From positions 62,001-126,000 of the forward strand of contig NZ_QWGB01000009.1 of the NCBI RefSeq assembly GCF_003576345.1: a DNA stretch of 64,000 nt. The letters run 5' to 3'. A program made the translations under genes and the position numbers. A model generated the notes under the pieces. The model was not told the DNA's origin. It did no database searches and was given only the letters and a program-made list of their open reading frames with translations. Shown piece after piece: positions 28,689 to 37,903 of the stretch; the first letter of the stretch is position 1; each line of letters begins with the position of its first letter. This DNA is from Henriciella barbarensis. Lineage in GTDB: Bacteria > Pseudomonadota > Alphaproteobacteria > Caulobacterales > Hyphomonadaceae.

Positions 28689-30176
28689 ATGGAAATTGGC
28701 CGCAAGACTGAGACATGGGGGTCGAAATTCGGCTTCATCATGGCCGCCGTCGGCTCATCGGTAGGTCTCGGCAATTTCTGGCGGTTTCCATACACCGCAG
28801 GCGAAAATGGAGGCGGTGCCTTCATTATAATCTACCTGCTCTGCGTGGCATTTGTCGGTCTTCCGCTGCTGATGGCGGAATACTCGATGGGCCGGAAATC
28901 CGGCATGTCGGCAATTGAAGGCGTTCAGTCGCTCGCCCGGGCCGAATCAAAATCCTTGAACTGGGGTATTGTCGGCTGGGTGGGTACAATCACCGCGACC
29001 TTCATCCTCAGCTTCTATATCGTGATTTCTGCCTGGCTCATGGCCTTCACGCTACAGGCCCTCGGCGGCAATTTTAACGGGATGGATGCGGCAAGCTCCG
29101 GCGCAAACTTCAATAATACCATCGGTCAGGGTGAACACCCGCTCGTTTCCAAATGGTATATGCTTCTCCTGCTCGCCATCTTCCTGATCGCCAATATCGT
29201 GGTCGTCGGCCGCGGCGTAAAAGGCGGTATTGAGCGGGCAGCAACCATTCTGATGCCGGCTTTCTTCGTCATGCTCGTAGTTGTTGTCGGCTTCGGTCTG
29301 GCGACCGGTGACGCAGCCCGCGCAGCGGAGTTCCTGCTCACGCCGAAGTGGGATCAGGTTGGCTTCAACACCTTCCTTGAGGCGATCGGCCAGGCCTTCT
29401 TCTCAATTGGTATCGGCGTCGGCCTCATGATCACTTATGGCGCATATCTTTCGCGCTCGACGAACATCCCACGTTCGTCCGGCCTGATTGCAGGCTCTGA
29501 TACGCTGGTCGCGCTGATCGCGGGCTTTGCAATCTTCCCGGTCGTCTTTGCAGCAGGTCTCGATCCGGCCGGCGGCCCAAGCCTCTTCTTCGTCTCCATG
29601 CCAGTGGCCTTTGGCTCCATTCCTGGCGGCCCGATCATTGCGGTGATATTCTTTGCGCTCGCGCTCTTTGCGGCCTTCACCTCATCCATCTCCCTGCTTG
29701 AGGTCTCGGTCTCCTGGCTTGAGGAACGCCAGGGCGTGACCCGCCTTGGCGCGGCGATGGGGATGGGCTTCATCCTGTTCGTCGTCGGTGCAGCCTATGT
29801 CTTCTCGCTTGAGTATCTCGACTTTGTGGACTTCGTGACGGGCAACATTCTTCTGCCGCTCGGCGGTCTTCTTGCGGTTATCTTCGCAGGCTGGATCCTC
29901 TCGCGTGACATGATGATGAGTGAGATCGGCGAAGGCCTTGTCATGAATGTCTGGCGCTTCCTGATGCGCTGGTTCGTTCCGGCCTTCCTCGGCTTCGTCC
30001 TGTTCTTCGGCTTCTTCGACAAGATCCAGCAGCAATACAACGTCCAGCTGCCTGGCTTCATGACCCAGCTGCTCGGTCCGAACAATGAGCTTGCTCCTGT
30101 TGAGGAGCTCGATGTTCAGCCACCAGCAGAAGAAACCGAAACTGATCCGGGTGCGGGTTCAGAAACCCCATCCTGA
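28689..30176 (+). CDS. Sodium-dependent transporter, NSS/SNF family
   Basis: A 495-residue membrane protein with about twelve hydrophobic segments. The NSS signature is strong at the N-terminus: WGSKFGFIMAAVGSSVGLGNFWRFPYTAGENGGGAF, covering the unwound TM1 that binds substrate and sodium. The partner TM6 region is IGQAFFSIGIGVGLMITYGAYLSR. Bacterial members such as LeuT/TnaT/MhsT import amino acids; the exact substrate is unknown. The last 30 residues are acidic and cytoplasmic. It ends at a bidirectional terminator. Confidence 0.93.
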   Translation: MEIGRKTETWGSKFGFIMAAVGSSVGLGNFWRFPYTAGENGGGAFIIIYLLCVAFVGLPLLMAEYSMGRKSGMSAIEGVQSLARAESKSLNWGIVGWVGTITATFILSFYIVISAWLMAFTLQALGGNFNGMDAASSGANFNNTIGQGEHPLVSKWYMLLLLAIFLIANIVVVGRGVKGGIERAATILMPAFFVMLVVVVGFGLATGDAARAAEFLLTPKWDQVGFNTFLEAIGQAFFSIGIGVGLMITYGAYLSRSTNIPRSSGLIAGSDTLVALIAGFAIFPVVFAAGLDPAGGPSLFFVSMPVAFGSIPGGPIIAVIFFALALFAAFTSSISLLEVSVSWLEERQGVTRLGAAMGMGFILFVVGAAYVFSLEYLDFVDFVTGNILLPLGGLLAVIFAGWILSRDMMMSEIGEGLVMNVWRFLMRWFVPAFLGFVLFFGFFDKIQQQYNVQLPGFMTQLLGPNNELAPVEELDVQPPAEETETDPGAGSETPS

Positions 30177-30211
30177 CCGGACGCTTTCATCCACAGCACA
30201 CCGCACGAAAC

Positions 30212-30250
30212 AAAAAAGGGCGCTCCTAATCGGGAGCGCCCTTTCTTTTT
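30212..30250. terminator. Bidirectional intrinsic terminator
   Basis: GGGCGCTCC and GGAGCGCCC form a nine-base perfect stem with a TAATCG loop. AAAAAA precedes it and TTTCTTTTT follows it, so it can end transcripts from both the NSS transporter (plus) and the iminopeptidase gene (minus). Confidence 0.93.
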
Positions 30251-30265
30251 GCGTGGCTCGTGGAC

Positions 30266-31222
30266 CTAACCAAATTTCTTGGCGAAAGCCCGCGTCGCAG
30301 TGATCAGCTGATCCACTATGCCGGGGTCGAGACTTGAATGGCCTGCATCCGGAACGATGTGCAACTTGGCATCAGGCCATGCTTTGGTCAGCTGCCATGC
30401 TGTCCCGATTGGGGTCACGACGTCATAGCGACCGTGGACGATGATGCCCGGCACGCCGCCGAGCTTTTCTTCGGCCTGCTTCAGCAGCCAGCCGTCTTCC
30501 GCAAAGAAGCCCTTATTCACGAAGTAGTGGCACTCGATGCGTGCAAAGGCGTCTGCGAAGCTGTCTTCCTCAAACTTGGCGGGACGGGAATCCGGCCCCT
30601 TGATCGAGATGGTCTCGCCTTCCCAGCAGGCCCAGGCTTTGGCGGCCGCGATACGGGCACGCCGGTCGCTGCCTGTCAGCCGCTTATGGAACGCGTGAAG
30701 CAGGTCGCCGCGCTCGTCTTCCGGGATCGGGGCAACATAACGGTCAAAGGCATCGGGGAAAATGCGGCTTGCGCCATCCTGGTAGAACCACTGGATCTCG
30801 GCTTCGGTAATCAGGAAGATGCCACGCAGAATGAGGCCGAGCACGCGCTCGGTATGGGTTACCGCATAAGAGAGCGAGAGGGTCGAGCCCCAGGAACCGC
30901 CGAACACCACCCATTTGTCGACACCCAATGCTTCGCGAATGCGCTCCATGTCGCTGACCAGCGCCCATGTGTCGTTCTCTTCCAGCTCGGAATGAGGTGT
31001 GGAGCGACCGCAACCACGCTGATCAAACAGGATGATGCGATAGAGTTTCGGATCGAAGAAGCGACGCATCTCAGGGCTTGAGCCGCCGCCAGGGCCACCA
31101 TGAACACCGATGACCGGGATACCGTCAGGATTGCCCGACTCTTCCCAATAAATCTCGTGCAGGTCTGAAACCCTGAGGCGACCTGTCCTGTTAGTGTCAA
31201 TAGGTGGGTAAAGTTTGAGCAT
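30266..31222 (-). CDS. pip: Proline iminopeptidase
   Basis: An alpha/beta-hydrolase (family S33) that removes N-terminal proline from peptides. The 318 residues show the oxyanion motif GVHGGPGGGSS, FDQRGCGRSTPH, the nucleophile elbow GGSWGSTLSL, and a C-terminal Asp (GRYDVVTP) and His (DAGHSS). The N-terminus LYPPIDTNRTGRLRVSDLHEIYWEESGNPDG is typical. Divergent from the lipoprotein gene at 31352. Confidence 0.93.
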   Translation of the reverse strand: MLKLYPPIDTNRTGRLRVSDLHEIYWEESGNPDGIPVIGVHGGPGGGSSPEMRRFFDPKLYRIILFDQRGCGRSTPHSELEENDTWALVSDMERIREALGVDKWVVFGGSWGSTLSLSYAVTHTERVLGLILRGIFLITEAEIQWFYQDGASRIFPDAFDRYVAPIPEDERGDLLHAFHKRLTGSDRRARIAAAKAWACWEGETISIKGPDSRPAKFEEDSFADAFARIECHYFVNKGFFAEDGWLLKQAEEKLGGVPGIIVHGRYDVVTPIGTAWQLTKAWPDAKLHIVPDAGHSSLDPGIVDQLITATRAFAKKFG

Positions 31223-31351
31223 CTATAAACCTTGTCTGAACGCTAACCACAGTATGTGAACCACTTTGGCATAAGGGTCTGGACGTCAAAACTCCAACCT
31301 GTATGTGTAAACGCAGTTAAAGTATTAAGACCGCACGGGTCGTACCAGTAT

Positions 31352-31969
31352 ATGAAACCGCTTCTCTTTTGTCTTGCAACTCTCGCGCTGACTGGCTGCA
31401 CCACAGTTTCAATGGTGTCCAAACAGGCAGTCGTTGAGACAGAACTGACGGACCAGCAATCTGAAGTCCGCGAGCGGGCGCAGGCATTCGAAACCATGGC
31501 GGCGGACGAAGGCTGGGTAAGGCAGGCGGGTGGTCTGTCCGGTCTTGCGGACATGCTGTTCGGTGCAGAGCACCCCGCCAGCGACGTATCCTCGCTCAGC
31601 TATGCGCAGACTATAGCAGCTTCGGCGGAAGAACCGGCTGCAATCTATGCAACCGTTGAGGCCGATGCATCGGCTGCTGCACGCAGTCTTCAGGAGCTCG
31701 ACCTCATCGCTACGGCGCTGCTGCAGTCGGGTGACGTTCAACGTGCCGACCTCATCAGTTTCGAAAGCGCGCTTGTCACCGCGCAGAAATGCTATCGCAG
31801 CTTCGCCGAAGCAACCGGTGTCGTTGAAGGCGCGGCTAGTCGTGAGCGCCGCGAGACTGAAGCGGCCCTGCGCCTCCTGGCGAGCGTGATTGACGGCGCG
31901 CGTGCATCCGCTGACCAGATGGCTACAGTCTATTCGGGCAGTGAAACTGCGGACAAGACGCTCAGCTGA
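31352..31969 (+). CDS. Lipoprotein of unknown function
   Basis: ATG at 31352 begins MKPLLFCLATLALTGCTT, a lipoprotein signal with lipobox LTGC (Cys16). The 205-residue protein is then almost wholly helical and Ala/Glu/Ser-rich, with a Cys at AQKCYRSFAEATG. An in-frame reading from 31256 would bury the signal, so it is rejected. No family recognised. It converges on the DUF262 gene. Confidence 0.75.
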   Translation: MKPLLFCLATLALTGCTTVSMVSKQAVVETELTDQQSEVRERAQAFETMAADEGWVRQAGGLSGLADMLFGAEHPASDVSSLSYAQTIAASAEEPAAIYATVEADASAAARSLQELDLIATALLQSGDVQRADLISFESALVTAQKCYRSFAEATGVVEGAASRERRETEAALRLLASVIDGARASADQMATVYSGSETADKTLS

Positions 31970-31993
31970 TCGTCGTGCATTTTGCCGAGCTCG

Positions 31994-33655
31994 CTAGCGC
32001 TGCGGATCGGGAAACCAGACCCCCATCAGAATGTCGATGAGCTGCTCGGTGCGCGCGCGTACATCGTCTGGCGTCCATGTCTCTCTGCCGCGCAGGTCTT
32101 CAGTCAGCGCGAATACCCTGACGCCATCAGCAAAATAAAGTTTCTTCTTTTCGCGAAACTCCAGCCGGTCGGCGATCCTGTTCACATGGCGCGGCACAAT
32201 CACGAAATTGCCTGCCGTTTCAGCCAGCTCTCTCTGCACCGCTGCGCTTGGCCAGATCCTGTTCCAGTGGCTGTCTTCCGGCACGATCCGTGGCAGCACA
32301 TGTTCGACGCTTGCATCCTCTTCCGAGGAGATTTGTTCGCCATTCTCGAGCGCTGCATTGAGGCGAAGGGCAACCGCTCTTCGTTGCATGAAATTGACAA
32401 ATCTGCCGGTTAGCCGCTCGCGGATCCGGCGCTTGTCCTCGCGGGAAAAATTGAGCGGCCCGTTACGGTGAAAGAGCGGCTTTCCGTCCAGTATGGCCTT
32501 GGTCAGGCGCGCATACTGTTTTCGCCGTGCGTCGCTATTGGTCACGTAGAGCATCATGACGAAGCCGAACCGCTCCAGTAGCCTGAAGAACTCTGCGGCT
32601 TCGGCGCCATTCTCGCGCTGGCGGTAGAGATAGGCCAGCGCCGGCACGCGCCAGAGATGGTGGTCCAGAAGGCGCAGATGATTGATAGGGCCGCGTACCG
32701 CATCGGTGTAGGCGCCGTAATCGGGCTCACCGCGCAGGATCGCACTGTATGTGCTGACATAGTCTGGTAGGTGCTCGTCCAGAAAGGTCCGTGCATCCAC
32801 CTTTGAGAGGACGGCTCTGGAGAATTCGGCCGCGACCTTGCCCTTGGAACTTCGCGAATAAAGCTGGCGGATATAGTTGAGCAGATCATCCAGTCCGTTC
32901 GCGCCCAGCCTTGACTCATGGTCGAGCCAGCGTCGGGCATGGGCGTTCGCTTCTTCTTCGGAGAAATCGCCGCGCTGCAGGATTTCGGTCTTGATGATGT
33001 CGTGCGTATTGGGCGCCTTCCCGCGCGTATTCAGCACGCGAAACACGTCATAGCCGCCGTCCCAGTCAGGCACGACGACGCGCACCAGCATGATCCGGTC
33101 ACGGATTGTCTCGAAAAGCTGCCGGCGCTGAGTGCCAGTTAGCCGGGTCAGATAGCTTTCAATCAGGTCGAGATTTGTCGACATACGCCCGTGATTGGTG
33201 GCCTGACCGGCCTCGGCGTCCCTCTGGCGCGTGGCGCCCTCGGTTTGTACGGCTTCGCGGAAATAGGGCGTGTCGATATGGTTGAGCGTCAGGCGCCAGG
33301 CATTGTCGTCGCCCTGGCTGGCCCTGTCGGGGTCACCGATCATCGTATGGGCAAGGGCCTTGTAATGTGGGTCGGTCTCCAGATCACGCAGGACGGCGAG
33401 GATCATGGAGAGTGTGGTTAGGCGCTGCTGGCCATCCACAACAAGAAAGCTGCGCTCATCCATCTCGACCAGAACGATCGCGCCTATGAAATGATGCTTT
33501 CGCCGGCTCGCCGCCCGCCACAAATCGCTCAGCAGTTCGCCCACTTCATCACCCTGCCAGGCATAGCTGCGCTGATATGGCGGCATCCGGAGGAGGATAC
33601 CCGGAGCGAGAATAGCCGAGAGGCTGCATTCGCGTGCCCTAATTCCGGATTCCAT
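31994..33655 (-). CDS. DUF262/DUF1524 protein (GmrSD-like nuclease)
   Basis: A 553-residue protein with an N-terminal ParB/Srx-like DUF262 domain (PPYQRSYAW at 25-33, IxVVDGQQRLTT around 72-80), a long helical middle and a C-terminal DUF1524 His-Asn-nuclease domain (EHVLPR near 450 with a following NF/N). This is the fused layout of GmrSD, a type IV restriction enzyme that cuts modified phage DNA with NTP-stimulated activity. GGGAG four bases before the ATG supports the start. No methylase or other defence gene is next to it. Confidence 0.88.
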   Translation of the reverse strand: MESGIRARECSLSAILAPGILLRMPPYQRSYAWQGDEVGELLSDLWRAASRRKHHFIGAIVLVEMDERSFLVVDGQQRLTTLSMILAVLRDLETDPHYKALAHTMIGDPDRASQGDDNAWRLTLNHIDTPYFREAVQTEGATRQRDAEAGQATNHGRMSTNLDLIESYLTRLTGTQRRQLFETIRDRIMLVRVVVPDWDGGYDVFRVLNTRGKAPNTHDIIKTEILQRGDFSEEEANAHARRWLDHESRLGANGLDDLLNYIRQLYSRSSKGKVAAEFSRAVLSKVDARTFLDEHLPDYVSTYSAILRGEPDYGAYTDAVRGPINHLRLLDHHLWRVPALAYLYRQRENGAEAAEFFRLLERFGFVMMLYVTNSDARRKQYARLTKAILDGKPLFHRNGPLNFSREDKRRIRERLTGRFVNFMQRRAVALRLNAALENGEQISSEEDASVEHVLPRIVPEDSHWNRIWPSAAVQRELAETAGNFVIVPRHVNRIADRLEFREKKKLYFADGVRVFALTEDLRGRETWTPDDVRARTEQLIDILMGVWFPDPQR

Positions 33656-33774
33656 TGCACTCCCGGCAATTCATACTAGACCTGAAGGCTATCGATAGAG
33701 GTGTATCCGCCGGGTAGAAACCTGCTACTCGCGCAAGACATCCGATTTCCATTGAAGGGAGGCAGATAAGCCAC

Positions 33775-34629
33775 ATGAGATGGGCAAATTTTGATCACGA
33801 AGGCGAAGTCTGGTGCGGGCTTGTAGAGGGCGACGCGGTCCTCGTTGCAGCTAAAGGCTGCCTCAGCCAGCACCTCGGTGACCTGCAGTCGCTTGAATCT
33901 GCTGCCCGCGATGGCACAAAACTCATGCTCACAGACGCGAAGCTGCGCCAGCCCGTTATCAGGCCCGGCAAGATACTCGCCATCGGTCTTAACTACGCCG
34001 CCCATGTTGCCGAGAGCGTCAGCTTCATCTCGAACGACAAGCCTGAGGTGCAGAAGTGGTTCAACAAGCAGTCGACCGCTGCGAACGGGCCAGGTTCGCC
34101 GATCCACGTGCCCAAAGTCTCGCAACAGCTCGATTATGAAGCTGAACTCGTTGTGGTTATCGGCAAGCATGGCCGGCACGTGCCGAGGGAGAAAGCGTTC
34201 GACATCGTCGCGGGCGTCAGCTGCGGCTGCGATTGCTCGGTGCGAGACTGGCAGAAGGCAAGCCCGACCATGATCATGGGCAAGGGCTTCGACACGCATG
34301 CCCCATTCGGTCCACATCTCGTCACTCTGGACGAAGTGGGAGAGCTCGGCTCTCAAGCGATCCGTTGCTACGTCAATAACGAGTTACGCCAGGAGGCGAA
34401 GCTCTCTGACATGATCCACTCGATTGCAGACCAGATTGCGCACCTCACTGCCGCCTTCACGCTGGAGCCGGGCGACGTCATCTTCACCGGCACCCCTGCA
34501 GGCGTCGGCGCAGGCCTCAGTCCCCCAACATGGCTGCAACCCGGTGATCAGGTTCGCGTCGAGATTGAAGATGTCGGCACACTCGAAAACCCGGTCATCG
34601 CCGAACCGGACACGACGCGGATCGGTTAA
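33775..34629 (+). CDS. Fumarylacetoacetate hydrolase family protein
   Basis: A 284-residue enzyme of the FAH superfamily, which cleaves or isomerises beta-keto acids and related aromatic breakdown products. The C-terminal domain shows KILAIGLNYAAHVAES, the metal-binding Glu cluster (DYEAELVVVIGKHG), MGKGFDTHAPFGPHLV and FTGTPAGVGAGL. The N-terminal domain of about 65 residues is the usual small one. GGGAGG lies upstream of the ATG. No pathway neighbours suggest which substrate is used. Confidence 0.9.
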   Translation: MRWANFDHEGEVWCGLVEGDAVLVAAKGCLSQHLGDLQSLESAARDGTKLMLTDAKLRQPVIRPGKILAIGLNYAAHVAESVSFISNDKPEVQKWFNKQSTAANGPGSPIHVPKVSQQLDYEAELVVVIGKHGRHVPREKAFDIVAGVSCGCDCSVRDWQKASPTMIMGKGFDTHAPFGPHLVTLDEVGELGSQAIRCYVNNELRQEAKLSDMIHSIADQIAHLTAAFTLEPGDVIFTGTPAGVGAGLSPPTWLQPGDQVRVEIEDVGTLENPVIAEPDTTRIG

Positions 34630-34635
34630 TCGCTC

Positions 34636-35412
34636 ATGCGCGCGCCTCTTGTCCTTTCGGTTTCAGTTCTCCTTGTTGCGGCCTGCGATGTTCGCGGGCC
34701 TGAATTGCCGGGCCGCAAGGACGCCGTCGAAGACGTCAAAGCGACGCAACGCGAAGTACGTCCAGCCGATTTCGCGATAGAGCCATGCAGCAGGTCAGAC
34801 ACGTCCATCTGCCTGTTCGCGCGGGCGGGAGGCAAACGGCTCCTGTTCGGGGCGCCGGCCGGCGTCGGCAACCAGATCGACAGCAGGGAGCTGGCGCGGC
34901 TCGACGGTCTGTTTCTCTACTCGCTTCGTTCCGAAGATATCGAAGGGCTGGATGAGGTCCGCAATATCAGCTGGCAGGCGGGCAGGCCGGGGCCTCTCTC
35001 GGTCAGCGGTCCGGCGGGGCTCAGCTCGGTCATCGACGGACTGAACCGCGCCTATGAGGTCTCCGACGCACTGATCTTCGTTGAAGACGACGCACCATCT
35101 GGTGGTTTCGATGCCGCCCTGCTGGAGACCGGACATGAAGTTATGGAGGATACGGTTGTCTTCTATACGGGTGACCTGAAGGTCGAGGCGACGACCGGCA
35201 TGAATGACCGCCTCAGTTATCGGGTCGATTATCGCAGCGTCGATGAAAACTGGCACACCTTGGTCATCCAGCCTTGCGGCGCGCCGGATATCGCGCGCAA
35301 TGACATTACCGTCGATGAAGTTTCGCGCGTCGAAATTGCCTGTGTAGATGGTGAATTTGGTGAGAACTGGCCGTTCACAGGCACGCGTTTTCTGCACATG
35401 AATGGTGACTAG
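34636..35412 (+). CDS. Lipoprotein of unknown function
   Basis: Begins MRAPLVLSVSVLLVAACDVRGPELPG, a lipoprotein signal with Cys17 after VAA. The 258-residue mature domain is beta-rich with several Cys (EPCSRSDTSICLF, QPCGAPD, IACVDG) that could form disulfides. No family recognised. It starts six bases after the FAH gene and is probably co-transcribed with it. A strong GC hairpin follows. Confidence 0.75.
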   Translation: MRAPLVLSVSVLLVAACDVRGPELPGRKDAVEDVKATQREVRPADFAIEPCSRSDTSICLFARAGGKRLLFGAPAGVGNQIDSRELARLDGLFLYSLRSEDIEGLDEVRNISWQAGRPGPLSVSGPAGLSSVIDGLNRAYEVSDALIFVEDDAPSGGFDAALLETGHEVMEDTVVFYTGDLKVEATTGMNDRLSYRVDYRSVDENWHTLVIQPCGAPDIARNDITVDEVSRVEIACVDGEFGENWPFTGTRFLHMNGD

Positions 35413-35714
35413 AAAAAGCATCGGGGTCCTGCTGGTGCAGGACCCCGGTCTCCCCCGAGACGCCCCCGTCCGGCCAAACTGGCCGCGGACATTCAGGCTT
35501 CGGTATACGAAATTTAACTAAAGGGGATGGACACCCGTCGAAAGCGAATTCTGTGGCGCGGGCTGTCAATTATGAAAGCTGTGTCATGTTTGTCACGGAG
35601 CTTGTCGCCATCTCGCGCATTGGCAAGTCACGCAAATCAGTTCCTATACTACCAATTCGTTAACATTTTGAGGCTTATTATTAAGCTTCATCGACGACGG
35701 GGCACATTACCAGT
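35413..35714. other. Gene-free 302-bp region with two hairpins before the TipF-like gene
   Basis: Two hairpins are visible. The first, CGGGGTCCTGC/GCAGGACCCCG (35422-35447, TGGT loop), is an 11-bp perfect stem directly after the lipoprotein stop without a T-run downstream; AAAAA precedes it, so it reads better as a minus-strand terminator or a stabilising 3' stem. The second is CGGCCA-AAC-TGGCCG at about 35473-35487. The remaining 230 bases are AT-richer and likely hold the promoter of the next gene; no gene is seen. Confidence 0.6.
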
Positions 35715-36941
35715 ATGACCGGAATACTCTTCATCCTGTACATCGCACTCGGCAGCGCGCTCGGTTTCGGGCTCGTCTCCTATGCAGGTTTGAGCATTCC
35801 CGTCGCGATTGCGCTTGGCGCGGTGACGACGGCGCTGCTGGGCCAGTTTCATCTGCTTTTCTCTCACGTTATCGCCACGGCCGAAGGCTCGGACCGAATA
35901 GAAGCGCTTGAGCTTTCCTATGAGGAAAACGACAAGCGCATGACGCAGATCGAAACGCGCAGCCAGGAAGTTGAAGCCTCCCTCAAAAGTGAGCTCTCAG
36001 AGCGCCGCGACGCCCTCGTCACAGAGATGCGCCAGCTCGAAGGCCTCATCGACCGTCTCGCCAAAAGCTTCGAAACCAAGCTGTCGCGCGAAACAAGCGA
36101 GCCGATTGCCCCGCAGGATGACGCGCTGCTGCGTACCGTAAAGGCTGCCCTTCAGGATGGCCGCGTCGACCTTCACCTTCAGCCAATTGTGTCGCTGCCC
36201 CAGCGCCGCGTCGCTTTCTATGAGGGCTTTACCCGCCTTCGTGAGGCTGATGGCTCGATCCTGCTGCCAGCTGATTTCCTCGAAGCCGCTCGCCGTGCCC
36301 GGCTGCTCGGTGTGCTGGACAATATGCTCCTGTTTCGCTGCGTGCAGATCGTTCGCCGCCTGGCAGAGCGCGACCGCCGCGTTGGTGTCTTCTGCAATAT
36401 CTCGCCGAACTCGCTCACAGACCCGCAATTCTTCCCGCACTTTCTTGAATTCATGAAAGAGAACCGGGACCTTGCCGGCGCGCTGATCTTCGAGATTCCG
36501 GCAGACCGTTTCGAGAACCGCTCACGCCAGATGCGTGAAGGCATGGATAAGCTGATCCAGCTTGGCTTCCGTTTCTCTATCGATCACGCCAGCAATCTCA
36601 CTCTCGACCTGCCGCGCCTTCAGGAGTCGGGTGTTCGTTTTGTAAAGGTGAATGGCGACACGCTGATCGAGCAGCTACGCGATCCTGCAGGCTCGCGGCC
36701 TGTTTCGAACATCAACCGCCGACTGGCTGGTGAGGAAGTTGCGGCGGTCTGCTCACGCTATGGTGTGACGCTGATTGCAGAAAAGATGGAAGAGGAAGTC
36801 GGTGTTGTCGAAATCCTCGAATACGACATCCCGTTCGGTCAGGGGCATGTCTTCGGCGCGCCAAAGCCGATCAAGTCGTCCCTGATGCAGGAAACGGCAC
36901 CGCCACAGGAATTCATCGACCGCCTGTCGGCCTTTGGCTGA
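35715..36941 (+). CDS. TipF-like degenerate EAL-domain protein
   Basis: The 408-residue protein has two N-terminal membrane segments (about 4-20 and 26-50), a coiled coil at 58-125 and an EAL-type domain from about 140. The catalytic signatures are altered: EAL reads EGF at 170-172, and the DDFGTG loop reads IDHASN, so c-di-GMP hydrolysis is unlikely while binding remains possible. This is the layout of Caulobacter TipF, a c-di-GMP-binding factor for polar flagellum placement. The following HAD/ribF/ileS/lspA context supports that. The gene name is withheld because similarity was judged by eye. Confidence 0.75.
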   Translation: MTGILFILYIALGSALGFGLVSYAGLSIPVAIALGAVTTALLGQFHLLFSHVIATAEGSDRIEALELSYEENDKRMTQIETRSQEVEASLKSELSERRDALVTEMRQLEGLIDRLAKSFETKLSRETSEPIAPQDDALLRTVKAALQDGRVDLHLQPIVSLPQRRVAFYEGFTRLREADGSILLPADFLEAARRARLLGVLDNMLLFRCVQIVRRLAERDRRVGVFCNISPNSLTDPQFFPHFLEFMKENRDLAGALIFEIPADRFENRSRQMREGMDKLIQLGFRFSIDHASNLTLDLPRLQESGVRFVKVNGDTLIEQLRDPAGSRPVSNINRRLAGEEVAAVCSRYGVTLIAEKMEEEVGVVEILEYDIPFGQGHVFGAPKPIKSSLMQETAPPQEFIDRLSAFG

Positions 36942-36994
36942 TCCTGCGCACTTCCAGTTTGACCGGACATGTCGCGGCAACTAACTGACCCGCC

Positions 36995-37849
36995 ATGACG
37001 AAACCTCAGCATATTTCCGGTCTCGGCGAGATTGCCGAAGAATACGATACGATCCTCTGCGATGTGTGGGGCGTGATCCATAATGGTCGCAAGGCCTTCG
37101 ATCCGGCTTGCGAGGCGCTGGTGAAGTTCCGTGAAGGCGGTGGCACCGTAGTTCTCATCACGAACGCACCCGTGCCCAAGCAGCAGGTGATTTCTTACTT
37201 CCGTCCAATGGGCGTGCCGGATGCGGTTTTCGATGACTGCGTGTCGTCAGGCGATGCGACGCGCGATGAGCTCTCTCGTCGCCGCGATGAGAAGATCTGG
37301 CGCCTCGGTGTCGATAGCGGCTGGGAACGTGACAAGTTTCTCTATGAGGGGCTCGACCTTGATTTCGCAGAACCAGAAGACGCCGAGACGGTTCTTTGCG
37401 TCGGTCTGGAAGACGAGAAGAAGGACGATCCGGAAGCCTACCGTGAAGAGCTGAAACTTGGCGCAAAGCGCGGCCTGCCGATGATCTGCGCCAATCCGGA
37501 CATAAAGGTGCGTGTGGGCGACCAGCTCATCTGGTGCGCAGGTGCGCTTGCCGCGATCTATGAGGAAGAAGGCGGCAAGGTCATCTATCCGGGAAAGCCG
37601 CACGACCCGATATACCGGCTGTCTCTGGCGCGGGCGGCAGAGATTAGCGGGAAGGCGCCTGAAAGCGTGCTTTGCATCGGCGACAGCCCGGCCACAGACA
37701 TGCGCGGCGCCGCCGATCAGGGCTTTGACGCGCTCTATGTCGGCACGGGCCTCGCAGAGCATGGCAGCGACTTTGAAAGCGAACTTGAAACCCTTCTGGC
37801 CGAATACGACGCTGAAGCCCGCTGGGCCATGCCCGCTCTAAAGTGGTGA
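36995..37849 (+). CDS. HAD-superfamily hydrolase, class IIA (TIGR01459 type)
   Basis: A 284-residue hydrolase related to NagD/pyridoxal phosphatases. Motifs: nucleophile ILCDVWGVIHNG (first Asp of the DxD type, with a Trp between), VLITNAP, the late Lys in YPGKPHDPIY and GDSPATDMRGAADQGFDALYVGTG. A class IIA cap lies between residues 90 and 200. Substrate unknown. The start is 53 bases after the TipF-like gene, same strand. Confidence 0.88.
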   Translation: MTKPQHISGLGEIAEEYDTILCDVWGVIHNGRKAFDPACEALVKFREGGGTVVLITNAPVPKQQVISYFRPMGVPDAVFDDCVSSGDATRDELSRRRDEKIWRLGVDSGWERDKFLYEGLDLDFAEPEDAETVLCVGLEDEKKDDPEAYREELKLGAKRGLPMICANPDIKVRVGDQLIWCAGALAAIYEEEGGKVIYPGKPHDPIYRLSLARAAEISGKAPESVLCIGDSPATDMRGAADQGFDALYVGTGLAEHGSDFESELETLLAEYDAEARWAMPALKW

Positions 37850-37903
37850 CGAAACGTCCTTCCCATTGTAACAGACCGGAAAAATAGCTTCGGAGATACC
37901 CGC

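Noticed and set aside
30181-30210. DnaA-box-like TTTCATCCACA
   Set aside because: Only one imperfect copy and no cluster of boxes or AT-rich unwinding element, so no origin is claimed.
31312-31323. TTAA-like pair resembling a CtrA box
   Set aside because: The TTAA halves are separated by four bases instead of the seven expected for CtrA, so it is not supported.
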